64,000 nucleotides of DNA from Theristus sp. LFF4_11 (lineage: Eukaryota; Nematoda; Chromadorea; Monhysterida; Xyalidae). Numbering within the stretch: position 1 is the stretch's first letter; every line of letters starts with the position of its first letter. The stretch lies in contig JASANC010001476.1 of assembly GCA_030248135.1 (NCBI GenBank), forward strand, positions 1 to 64,000. Reading direction: 5' to 3'. The notes beneath the pieces were generated by a model. That model was not told the DNA's origin. It was given only the letters and a program-made list of their open reading frames with translations, and searched no databases. Made by a program: the position numbers and the translations under genes. Shown here in pieces: positions 38,154 through 47,902 of the stretch.

Positions 38154-38341
38154 CCCTCGTGGCCTGGTGGTGGTGCGTTGGACTCTTGTCTGTGCGGTTC
38201 GGGGGCTCAAGCCCCACCGAGGAATTTATAGGCACTTAATGACAGAGAAACCTGATCGGCGCCCCATTCGACGGCGTTCTGTACGCTTCTCTGGGTTAGC
38301 CCTGGCTAAAAACATCGCCTAAAACCCCAACAAAACAAAAC
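38154..38341 (+). mobile_element. tRNA-derived SINE
   Basis: It starts with a tRNA-like head of about 70 bp. A-box-like TGGCCTGGTGGT lies at 38159-38170 and B-box-like GGGCTCAAGCC at about 38203-38213. CCTCG near the start pairs with CGAGG at about 38218-38222 like an acceptor stem. A unique body follows, and the 3' end is an A-rich tail (CCCCAACAAAACAAAACAA). A 5' fragment of the same head is at 43158-43190. It ends about 150 bp upstream of the defensin start codon. Confidence 0.8.
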
Positions 38342-38487
38342 AAGGTGCTGTGCACTATTCACAGGCAACTTGACAGTGTTGCAGCTGTGGTCGCCGTGTT
38401 CGACTGTGTCATAAAAAAACCCTTTTACAGAAAAAAACTCAACCTCGCGTTGTGTATCACAAAACTCGCAAAAAAGGACGGCCAAGA

Positions 38488-39066
38488 ATGTCCACAAGTG
38501 TCTCAAACCGTCGGAATATCAATAGTTCCGCAGCGATATTGTTCACATGCATTATTGTCGCATTAACCTGGCTCCTGATTACGAGTGCAAATGCGGCTCC
38601 ATATAACACCGGTGAAACATCAGCCGTTGTGCGACGATCGAAACGCGGATGTATGTTTTAAAAATTTGACGTGAACAATCTTTTTTCTGTTTTATTCACC
38701 TTTTGGCACTTTCTTGGAAAATGGAAAATGACACTTGGGACACTCAGCCCCCTTTTATGGATGTGTCTAATAAATGGGGTGGGGAGGGTAATGGGAGAGA
38801 TCTCATATACAACACTACGGTTACGGTATTTGCGTCCTGTTAAACTATTTTTTAGAGAAGCGGACCAATCATCCTGTGCACTGGCTTCTGCGCTCTATTC
38901 TACCAGTGTTTTTTTTTTGATTTTTGAAAAAAAGTTATTTCCAGTTGGTTGTCCGTACAATCCGACCAACTGCAACGTGCACTGCAAACGTATCGGCAAA
39001 TCTGGCGGTTTCTGTAAGACGACGAGAGAAGTGTGCACCAAATGCACCTGCGCGTGTTATATTTAG
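38488..39066 (+). CDS. Invertebrate CSalpha-beta defensin precursor, two exons
   Basis: Exons 38488-38650 and 38945-39066 join in phase (donor GTATGT, acceptor TTATTTCCAG) to 94 codons. A hydrophobic signal (about residues 15-36, ending SANA) is followed by a short propeptide ending in the basic RSKR site. The predicted mature peptide has 41 residues, begins GFGCP and has eight cysteines at mature positions 4, 11, 15, 25, 32, 35, 37 and 39. The CX3C and C-X9-C with GGF before Cys4 are the CSalpha-beta pattern of arthropod and mollusc defensins, secreted antimicrobial peptides that act on bacterial membranes or lipid II. Eight cysteines rather than six recalls the mollusc type, but the final CTKCTCAC cluster is unusual. 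The intron sits just before the mature first Cys, separating secretion signal and effector. A SINE lies upstream and a MITE 66 bp downstream. Confidence 0.85.
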
Positions 39067-39131
39067 GCATCAAAAATGAAAATGGCCTCAAATGGGAACA
39101 GTGTTTTGATTTGGGAACATTGTGTTATATA

Positions 39132-39393
39132 CCGTAAAGTCTTGCATATAAGGTCTCCTTATATAAATTTGAAAATCAAAAATTTCTAAAAAAAGTGGAA
39201 TTTCGTGTGACAGCCTTATACGTAGGAGGAGGTCTTATGGAACGAACATTAGGAATTCCGGGCCTTATAAACGGGGTAGGTTTTCGACCATGTCAAAATT
39301 TTGAGTTTTTTGGTTTCCCGCCGTGTGACACTCCGCCCATTTTTGGGTGGGGGTCTTATAAGTAGGAGGAACCTTATATGCAAGAATTTACGG
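39132..39393. mobile_element. MITE family D, full copy
   Basis: Flanked by TA on both sides (39130-39131 and 39394-39395). Ends CCGTAAAGTCTTGCATATAAG and CTTATATGCAAGAATTTACGG. It starts 66 bp after the defensin stop codon and may supply its 3' UTR or terminator. Confidence 0.85.
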
Positions 39394-39756
39394 TATGCTT
39401 AAAAACGCAAATTCTCCGGTTTGGTTCTTGTCGGACAAGAAAACCATTGTACATGTAGATTTCTTTAAACGTGTCGGACTGAAAGGTGACAGACAGATGC
39501 AGATGTTCGTGCAGATATTAAAAACAAATAAAATGGCTGCGCGGGAAAACTGAAGTTACTATTTTTTGATGCATTTGTTTCGTTTTTTGAGGAATTTTCT
39601 GCATGGATTTCTGCATGTGTGGTTCGATTACTGCATCTACAGCTGCACATGCGTGTTGTTTTGATAGTGTTTGTCACTAATTACACATTTCTTCAAAACG
39701 TTTGTCATTTCTTCACACCAAAGAAGTTGCATAAAAGTATTTGAACCATATAAATA

Positions 39757-40229
39757 CCGTATTACCCCCAATAAACCCCCATGGGGGATTAATACGTCAG
39801 CGACTTTTAGGGGTGGGGGTTTATTGGTGGGGGGGGGGGGGGATTATTGGTGGGGGGGGGGGTTTATTATACAAAAATTTCTAGGGGTGGGGTTTTGTTG
39901 AAAAATGGCAAAAATACCTTGCATGGCAGGCAAGAAAGTTGCAGAAACTTCTACTTTTCACAGAGATTTTCTTTTGTAACAGCCTTTTGTAATGAAATTA
40001 CCATTAACTCATCCATTTGGGGCCTTTGGTAGCACAATTTCACCAATGTCACTGCATTCAGCCACTGAATTCGCTGGGTATGTGTTTCAAACAGGTTTCC
40101 AATTAACCCCCATGGGGGATTATTTGTGGGGGGGGGGGATTATTTGGAAACTGGTCGGGGGGTGGGGGTTTATTGGTGGGGGGGGGGGGATTAATGGTGG
40201 GGGGGGGGGGTTTAATGGGGGTAATACGG
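39757..40229 (-). mobile_element. G-run/C-run MITE, copy 7
   Basis: Flanked by TA. Reverse orientation relative to copy 1. It contains the longest uninterrupted G runs of the family (12-14 bases near 39829-39842 and 40199-40210). Confidence 0.9.
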
Positions 40230-40433
40230 TATTGGTGTTTGGAGTGTGGCGTCACAGCAAATACAGACCCATTGTTGAGAAAGTAATGCGACACACTGGC
40301 AAAAAACGTTGCCACGTTTCCAATCACATTGAATAAATGGCTATAGTTGTCGTCGTTTGTTGTTTGCTGTTGCAATTTTGAGAAACATCGCTTTTGCGTC
40401 CACTGTATAGTGTATATCCATTGTTGTTGTAAC

Positions 40434-40690
40434 GCCTTCCAATTGCAGTACCGCGCACGAACATTATCGCCACATTACAATTGTGCATCCATACAATCAG
40501 CAATCGATTGTGTGTCAACTTTGCCACTGGTATAACTGCTGGTAATTGTGCCTGCATGCATGCAACTTTGCCACAAACAATGCACGTTATAAGATGCAGC
40601 CGCCACTTTGCCACTACAAGGTGTTTGTTGCTTTCACGCAATTCTGCTATTTCTGACAGCCGCATTAAAGAACACTGAAATAAACGGTTT
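40434..40690. repeat. Dispersed repeat of about 250 bp, copy 2
   Basis: Partner of 11176-11420. Identity begins at CCAATTGCAGTACCGCGC and ends at AACACTGAAATAAAC. Confidence 0.75.
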
Positions 40691-40734
40691 TGTATTTGTT
40701 TTCATTCGATTTACTTGTAGTCAGATGTTGTCAT

Positions 40735-40857
40735 GTCGGCCGCTGTCTTGTCCCACAGACCCCTTGTCCCGCATGACCCGTCCCGGAAATATTTCTGGCT
40801 GCCCCGTCCCGCACTGTCCCGTCCCACAACCGAAAAAGCTGTCCCGCGCTCATCCCT
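40735..40857. repeat. GTCCCG-rich segment, possible hAT end
   Basis: Repeated GTCCCG words end at GCGCTCATCCCTA, whose complement TAGGGATGAGCGC resembles hAT termini. The partner end is not found. Confidence 0.35.
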
Positions 40858-41041
40858 ACTCTACACGCTGAAAAATGTCCATATCCGCCGACGTGTCCGG
40901 AGCCGTGTCCGTGCACGCTGCCGTGCGTTCTCACTCATCGGTGACTGTTGTGACTGTTTATTCCAATCTAGGCCGTCATTCGTAACGCCGCAATCACACG
41001 GGACGTCATTATTCAATTCCACAAACTCCACTCACAAGAAG

Positions 41042-43830
41042 ATGACGAAATTAATAAGGTTTACATTGTGCGCCACATTGAGCGGTCTTTGGCTCGCTTG
41101 GTTGATATTGTACACGACTAAATTCAGCCGTTTGCTTTTTGGTCAGAAAAATGTGTCTATGAGTGAGTTAAGAAGGTTCCGATCGGCACAGAAACGAAAA
41201 ACGGATTCTGAACAACATGGACAATTTAAAAAGGTCAACAATAAAGACTGATTGTTTTATTAATTCAGTTTGTTGATTGCATTGTCCACGATAAAAGTTT
41301 GTGCTCAAGTTTTGTATTCAAGTGGTTCAGGACGGTCACACCATTGATGAGGCCACCTCTCTCCTGCGTATGATGTTGGCTAGGCCGAAGTGCAGAGAAC
41401 CATTCTACAACTTGGTTGATTTGACCTTTGGGAGTAGTGCATTTACCATGCTGTCATTTTGGGATTGACAGAAGTACAGGGTGTGTATGGGTTTAAACTC
41501 ACACAAGAAGGTGCAATGTCAATTGCAAGATTTGCCCACAAAGAACAACCAAAAACGGCATTCATGAAGGTTGAAGCGCGCGCGTAACTCGCTCCACATT
41601 CATGAAGCAAAAACGGCTCTGCTTCAGCGCGCTTCCCATTTTAGAGCACGTGCACATTCGTGGACACGCGCGCTGAAGGGCGCTGCTGCGCTCCAGCATG
41701 AATGATAAAGTGACGCGCTGCTGTGCGTCAGCATGAATGATGATATGACGTGCTGTGAAACGAGCGTTTTTACGTCAGACTATCAAATGACGCAGCGGCT
41801 GATGCTGCTTCACTTTATCATTCATGTTGAAGTTGATGCCTGCGTTTCAGCGCGCGGGTGCGTAAATGGGCCTTAGCATCTGGGACGTCGTTGCAATGCC
41901 AGTTTGGTGGGTTTTTTAAGACTCGCTTTTTGAGTCGACCGACACCACACGTATTAGAAACAATCCAAAAAAAGAGCCAAAAAAGCCAAAAAATCGCAAA
42001 TATTGGGTTACTGGAGCAAAATTTCGCAACGGTACCCACTTTTTCGGATTCAGCGCAAAAAGTTGCCCTGATACCAGTTTTTGGTTTTTGTCTCCGTTGC
42101 TCCACATTTTGTCGACATATTATACTAGGAAATACCCTTTATGTATGTTATACAATTTAACAGCATTTTTTGTATAACATTGCTAACATAAAAAATATGC
42201 GCAAGCACAAGCGAAATCGACTGGTTTTTGAATTTTGTTAATAGCTTAACGCACAGGCGAGTTAGAGCCATTTTTCTAAAGGTCCCCCCAAAAAAAACGG
42301 TTTTTCTGTTTTTTGAAGCATAAAATTGGGTCAAATTAAAAAATAAATATGATTTTCGAACTCAGCGCATCGATACGGTTCGATTGGTGCTAATTTCGTC
42401 AAAATCTGAGAATTTTTCAAAAACTGTGCCTAAGGGGGGTCGGTATTCTGAAAAAGCCGATCTTAAATAATTTCAAAAAAAACCTTTAGGTTTCAAGAAT
42501 CACGAATCCGCAGTACCTGAAATCGATTGAATGGATACAAGAACATGTGCATCACCCACCGAAGCCACCAACAAGACCGGTTTTAGTGGACCCAAACAGA
42601 AATGATTATTCACAATTCAACCAAACCAGCATTTTGCTTGAGAGGCATCTGAATTTTATGACCAATGGACGTTTTCTGGAGGTGAGCTGAAGAAATTTAT
42701 ACCGTTATTAAGTGCATGTTTGCACGGAGGGTACAATGTGCGAGCTGCATAAAATACAGTGAATTAAACTAAACAAGCAAATTACAATGGTTTATGCAGG
42801 TGGGGGCGTTTGATGGTGAATCAATCTCGAATTCGTTGGCCCTTGAGCTTTATTACAACTGGACTGGAGTGCTCATCGAACCGCAGAACTCGTCATTTGC
42901 CATACTAAAGCAAAAGAAACGCAACGCGTACATTCTGCATGCGTGCTTGAGCAATGTTACCGCCCCAAAAACACTGGATCTGTATGTGAATGTTCCGTTT
43001 ATGTTTTGCATTTTGTACGCGCACTTTTTAGCCAGATAAATGCCAGCTATAATTAATGTGCAACGTAGATAGCGATGGATGAGCTCCACCGGAGCTTGAT
43101 CGAGTTCCAATCCTGTGTATTTCATAGGCTGGGTCGAGCGCGCGCGCTAATTTGTCACCCTCGTGGCCTGGTGGTAGTGCGTTAGACTGCAGAGTGGTCC
43201 AAAAGTAGTGCGTGCAACTTTGAATCGCTCTAAACTCGCCAACGGTTGGACCGTTTAGGACCGCTGAAAATTTTAGTCGCTTACTAAGGAAGCACAAACT
43301 TAGATTTCCTCCAATTTTTGGCTCAAACGAAAAAAATATTGCCCGTATGCGGAAGCAAAGTTCGAAAAGATTTTTTTGCATAAAAACAGCATTTTTTCTG
43401 TCTGACATCGGTAATATTCATTGATAACGTCAAAAAAAAGCAAAAAAAATCCAGATAACTATTGCTGCTTTCAATTTCCCTTCACACAGATGATCATTTC
43501 ACTGAGTATACGGTTGACTTTGTGTGCGTTCGCAGGCCGCCGCTTGCAGACGTGACGTGCGTGCCGATGAGCGCAGTGTTCGATGCGATCGGCTGGCACG
43601 AATACGACCTGGTGACGTTGGACGTCGAGGAGCACGAGCGGCACGTGCTGGCGTCGTTCGACTGGTCGCGCGCGCATGTGCGTCTCTTTCAGATTGAGTG
43701 CAACCCGTGCAAAACGAGCGAACTCGCCATTGAGAAGCTGGAGCGCCTGATGTGCGGCTACGGGTACGAACACGTGGACACGCTGCTCGCAGACGACGGA
43801 CCCATTGATTTCATTTTCCGGCCGATTTGA
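41042..43830 (+). CDS. FkbM-type methyltransferase, Star-like, four exons proposed
   Basis: Proposed exons: 41042-41233, 42490-42681, 42800-42981 and 43536-43830, in phase to 286 residues. Exon 1 encodes a short N-terminus with a single membrane segment (LWLAWLILY), which would make a type II membrane protein like insect Star. Exons 2-3 hold the SAM-binding motif GRFLEVGAFDGES split by an intron, followed by NWTGVLIEP. Exon 4 holds YDLVTLDVEEHERHVL, matching the family's later acidic motif, though the usual Ile/Val-Glu-Gly-Ala-Glu is changed to VEEHE. The link from exon 1 to 2 rests on a weak donor (GTCAAC). A better GTGAGT donor at about 41163 is out of phase. Between exons 3 and 4 about 30 residues of the usual fold are missing, so an exon may be unmodelled; a strong acceptor at 43489 is unused in this model. 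Substrate unknown. Confidence 0.7.
41561..41850. repeat. Imperfect inverted repeat rich in GCGCG and CATTCATG words
   Basis: ATGAATGATAAAGTGACGC near 41699 faces its complement CACTTTATCATTCATG near 41810. GGCATTCATGAAG at its left edge relates it to MITE family E. It lies in the large first intron of the FkbM gene model. Confidence 0.5.
43158..43190 (+). mobile_element. Truncated SINE head
   Basis: CCCTCGTGGCCTGGTGGT and following bases match the 5' part of the SINE at 38154 and stop before the B box. It lies in the intron between FkbM exons 3 and 4. Confidence 0.65.
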
Positions 43831-44235
43831 CTTGCTTTTTTTGCATGTGATCAGATGATATGGTGCGTTTTAGGTCGCGGAACACACTCGTTCTTCGTCG
43901 TTGTATTTACTGGCGTTTTTGGCACAAATTCATATGAGTACATACATACTCACACACAAATGTGTTGGATTTCTTAAACAAAATTGCTGGTTTAAAACTT
44001 TATTTTTCAGTTTCAAAGTTGTATTAACATGGAGGGAACATGGAAACTGCATAAAGATAGTTTTTGTGCATGTTTTATGCACATCAGGCGCCGAACATAA
44101 CTACAGCGCGCGCCCGAACAACCAATCAGCGTTTTCATTCTTTTTAATGTCCCGTCATTATGCAGTTGCGTAAGTTTTTTCTGCAGCGTGAAATAGCATG
44201 AGATGAGTACACATGCAGTTTTATGACTTACTTGA
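43831..44235. other. FkbM downstream region, no gene seen
   Basis: Likely 3' UTR and intergenic DNA, with no recognised signal. Confidence 0.4.
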
Positions 44236-44725
44236 CTTGACTCAGTTCATCGCTCCGCGTAGCGCGGCTCCCGCTGGTTCGGCCCTCGACGCCGTTCACC
44301 ACCGCCCCTGTTTGCCGACCATCGTTGTCTGTCTGCGTCTTATATTCGGCGCCACTCGCGACCGGCCCCAGCCAACCGAGCGTCTACATCGGGTCATGCC
44401 GCGCCGCAACCGACACCGTTGATCGAACTTCCGTAGGTCTCTGTACGTTTCCGTTTGCGCCGCCCACGCAACGAGAGTCGCAGGCCGGCGCTTCAGGCGC
44501 ATCAGACGGACCACGTGCAACCTCGACCGCCGCCAACGCGCATATCCAGTGCTATACAATGCAACGGTCACACGGCGCAGCAGCGCCCCGACGCGACGAA
44601 CCGCAGCAACGAACGTGCTCATCATGGCGCCTCGCAGCGTCGCTCGTGCCGCCAGTCCGCGGGTTGTCCGTCATACGGTTTACCGGTTCGGAGAACACCG
44701 CTACAGCTGTCGCCAGCGTCCAGTT
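44236..44725 (+). other. GC-rich coding-like segment of unknown identity
   Basis: The base composition matches that of exons elsewhere in the window and differs from its flanks. All three plus-strand frames and one minus-strand frame are largely open. The longest plus frame runs from 44325 to 44831. Another reads SPPPLFADHRCLSASYIRR after an acceptor-like TAG at about 44262 and ends at an inner donor-like GTAGGT (about 44431). All versions are Pro/Ser/Arg-rich and without a known domain. It could be a disordered exon of an unseen gene or a first exon with a CpG-rich promoter. Confidence 0.3.
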
Positions 44726-45229
44726 TTGTGCAATGGTTGTTCTACTATACTTTTTTATTGATTTGGGTTTCTGGTATTGGCGTGAACCGTACCAGTGCTC
44801 TCGGATCAATCATCACTACGGGACAAAGTAGAACCTAGCAAATTTGTGGGTGAAGTCAAGCCGCAGCGTTTATCGACCCGAGAATCGCAAGCATGGTGAA
44901 GTGTTCGACGAGTCGTGTCTATCTATGGGAAGCCTGCAGTGTTTTTTCCGAGAACGAAACGAAAATCACGAAAATCAAAAAACGAACTCGTGTTTTACTT
45001 AACTTCTGTAAAACCCATTAACGTTGCTGCAGATTTTTGTAACGTGTTGCACATTTCGCGGATGGCAGGAAATGGCGACGTCACCTGATTCTTTGCGGTA
45101 ACATTTTGCTTTTCTGTTTTTGACGCGTCGCTGAAAATTCACGACTGAAATCACTGACACTGATGAACGTGCAGTTCGCTGACGCGAAGCCGTTCTTGGA
45201 AGCCGTCGAACAACAACACTTGAGCTTAA

Positions 45230-47492
45230 AACGTCTTGCACATAAGAGCGGTATGAAATGCCATATGGGGCGCTCGATGGCCAAAAAATTGAATTTTGAT
45301 ATTTTGGGCTAAAACGATAATACTAAGTGTCCTGAGTAACCGCACAAAATTTTTCGGCCAAACACCTACCGTAACCCGAGTTATGGGCCATTTTATGTGC
45401 TGGCCGACAGGCGCCGGTGACTCCGGCGACCGATCGCCGAATTGCATTTTTTAAGCTTTTAAAACAATTTTACGTAAATCCGAGGTAACCACGTGAAAGA
45501 GGAAAAAATTCTGAATCAGTTCCATTACTTTTTGAGTACATTTACTGAATTTTCAGTTTTGGCCGAAAATTCTGGCTTTTGCGGCAAAGATTTTCTCAAA
45601 ACGCCCTGTTCAGAAATTCGCCGAAAATTTCACAATAATAGAAAGTTAGCGCAAATTTTGGGCTTCACGGTGATGCTAAAATTGTGCCTGGTTCGGACCA
45701 TTTTTGCTATATTAAAAAAGTTTTCCGCCGGCCTGTCAGCCCAAAATGGCAAAAAATGGTTTTTTGCCATTTTTCCTAATTCTTGTCTACCAGGGTCAAC
45801 GCATTCTGCTCGAAACTTGCTGACGTGACTCTCTGCTGTAGTTTGAGGTTTTTTTGGCCGATTTCGGTCGAAAATCACTTGGTTACCGGTGTGTTACCGT
45901 TGATACTGAGAACTATGGAGATGTTATCGTGGTAGACAGTTGGTTTAGTTACATTTTTGGCTGAAAACGGTACTCACGTTGTGACCTGTCATTGATTATC
46001 GATTTTGTAAAGGCTTTTTTCTTACCAAATGTGGCCAAAATAGCCAAAAAATCGCGTTTTTTTGCATATTCTAGTGTATCTGTGTGTGTAGTATAGTAAT
46101 TCACACTAAGTCGGCCATGTGTGTGCGTCTGCAACTGTTCGTCATTTCGTTTTGTGCGTGACCGGCACCTTGATAGTAATGTCTCTCTCGGCATTTGAAT
46201 CAAAATAACAGTCTCCACAGCAGCACTGTAGCGCTCGCTTCAAGATGCTTCGATTGACGATGGCCAAGTAGAGGAGACAGGCGGCAACCACAGTAACCAG
46301 AGCAATGACTGCGATGTTTAGGCACAGCTGCAAAGGCCCACGCAGCAAACGGCCAAAAAATCCAAGGGCGTGATCAGCGGTGGTCTCGACAGCATCGCTC
46401 CACACGTCTACGGCAAAATGTTATCCTCACATTGGAGTTCAAAAAACGAGCACTCTCGGTAACCACAGGAATTTCGCGCCAAAAATCGACGGAAAACAAC
46501 ATTTTTGCCAACCAGGGTTCTATTTGGTCTCTAGATTTTTTCAAATCATTTAGAGTATAACTTCAAATTACACAACAGCGAGGATTGCGCAAGTGGAGCT
46601 CACATGGGAAACACAAATACACTAGAATATGCGAAAAAACACGATTTTGGGCTATTTTGGCCACATTTGGTAAAAAAAACCTTTACAAAGTCGATAATCA
46701 ACGACGGGTCACAACGTGAGTACCGTTTTCAGCCAGAAATGTAACTAAACCAACGGTCTACCACCATAACATCTCCATAGTTCTCTGTATCAACGGTAAC
46801 ACACCGGTAACCAAGTGATTTTCGACCGAAATCGGCCAAAAAACCGTTTTTTAATAGAACGGGGTTCCTGTTGAGTCGTTTAAACTTTCAGTCTTTCTCA
46901 AACTACAGCAGAGAGTCACGTCAGCAAGTTTCGAGCAGAATGCGTTGACCGTGGTAGACAAGAATTAGGAAAAAATGGCAAAAAAACCATTTTTTACCAT
47001 TTTGGGCTGACAGGCCGGCGGAAAACTTTTTTAATATAGCAGAAATGGTCCGAACCAGGCACAATTTTAGCATCACCGTGAAGCCCCTTTCTATTATCGT
47101 GAAATTTTCGGCGAATTTCTGAACAGGGCGTTTTAAAAAAATCTTTGTCGCAAAAGCCAGAATTTTAGGCCAAAACTGAAAATTCAGTAAATGTACTCAA
47201 AAAGTAATGGATCTGATTCAGAATTTTCTCCTCTTTCACGCGGTCACCTCGGATTTGCAAAAAATTGTTTTAAAAGCTCAAAAAATGCAATTCGGCGATC
47301 GGTCGCCGGAGTCACCGGCGCCCGTCGGCCAGCACATAAAATAGCCCATAACTCGGGTTACGGTAGGTGTTTGGCCGAAAAATTTTGTGCGCTTACTCAG
47401 GACACTTAGTAGGATCGTTTTAGCCCAAAATGTCAAAATTCCACTTTTCGACCATCGAGCGCTACTCATACCGCTCTTATGTGCAAGACGTT
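45230..47492. mobile_element. Second long-inverted-repeat element flanked by TTAA
   Basis: Ends AACGTCTTGCACATAAGAGC and its complement are flanked by TTAA at 45226-45229 and 47493-47496. Arms of about 860-880 bp (45230 to about 46085 and about 46613-47492) match well in reverse, including CCGGTGACTCCGGCGACCG. The right arm has an extra segment of about 50 bp near 46855-46905. The loop of about 525 bp holds the reading frame at 46142-46405. Confidence 0.8.
46142..46405 (-). CDS. Membrane-anchor reading frame in the palindrome loop, possible terminal exon
   Basis: An open frame of 87 residues with unusually GC-rich, coding-like codons. An acceptor-like TTTTGCCGTAG lies directly before it, at about 46411-46421 on the minus strand. 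The predicted protein has an amphipathic stretch (DHALGFFGRLLRGPL), a clear membrane segment (about residues 28-50, IAVIALVTVVAACLLYLAIV), a Cys cluster (CCCGDC) and a short basic tail ending VTHKTK. This layout, a stem, an anchor and a palmitoylation-like cysteine tail, is typical of the C-terminus of single-pass surface glycoproteins. No upstream exon can be found in the 1.5 kb before VPS37. It may be a captured host exon or the remnant of an element-encoded envelope-type or fusogen-type protein. Identity is not established. Confidence 0.45.
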   Translation of the reverse strand: MWSDAVETTADHALGFFGRLLRGPLQLCLNIAVIALVTVVAACLLYLAIVNRSILKRALQCCCGDCYFDSNAERDITIKVPVTHKTK

Positions 47493-47902
47493 TTAAAAAT
47501 AAAGAAAGGGTTTTTATTAGGATGAACGCTGATTAGGACGATTAGGATGATTAGGATGATTACGACAGGAATAAGAATAAACTGCACACTGATTACAGAT
47601 AATCACAGGTTATATAGCCAATACAATTGTATGTAATTACACCATAAACGTTGTTCCCAACTATAAACTTTACGTTTTTTAACAACGTCAATCAAATTCA
47701 ACTGGAAATTAAAACATGAATAAGAAAGCTGAAACCATTGTTATTAGCAGTTGCTTGTGTAAAAAAACCGAGTCGGTCACATTGCAAACTACCGCGCACA
47801 CAACACCGAATACAGTCACCAAAAAAAGTAATAATAGGAAATCACAGTAGTGGTGGATAACGGAAAACAGAATTGAATGTTCTTGAACGACATAATGAAT
47901 CA

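Noticed and set aside
38154..38222. Functional tRNA gene
   Set aside because: The head resembles a tRNA, but arms pair imperfectly and it runs on into a SINE body with an A-rich tail.
41320..41470. Frame with TIDEATSLLRMMLARPKCREPFYNLVDL resembling the end of a CARD-type fold, shown here only as a short helix-like block
   Set aside because: A single short frame without start, splice support or neighbouring domain; could be chance.
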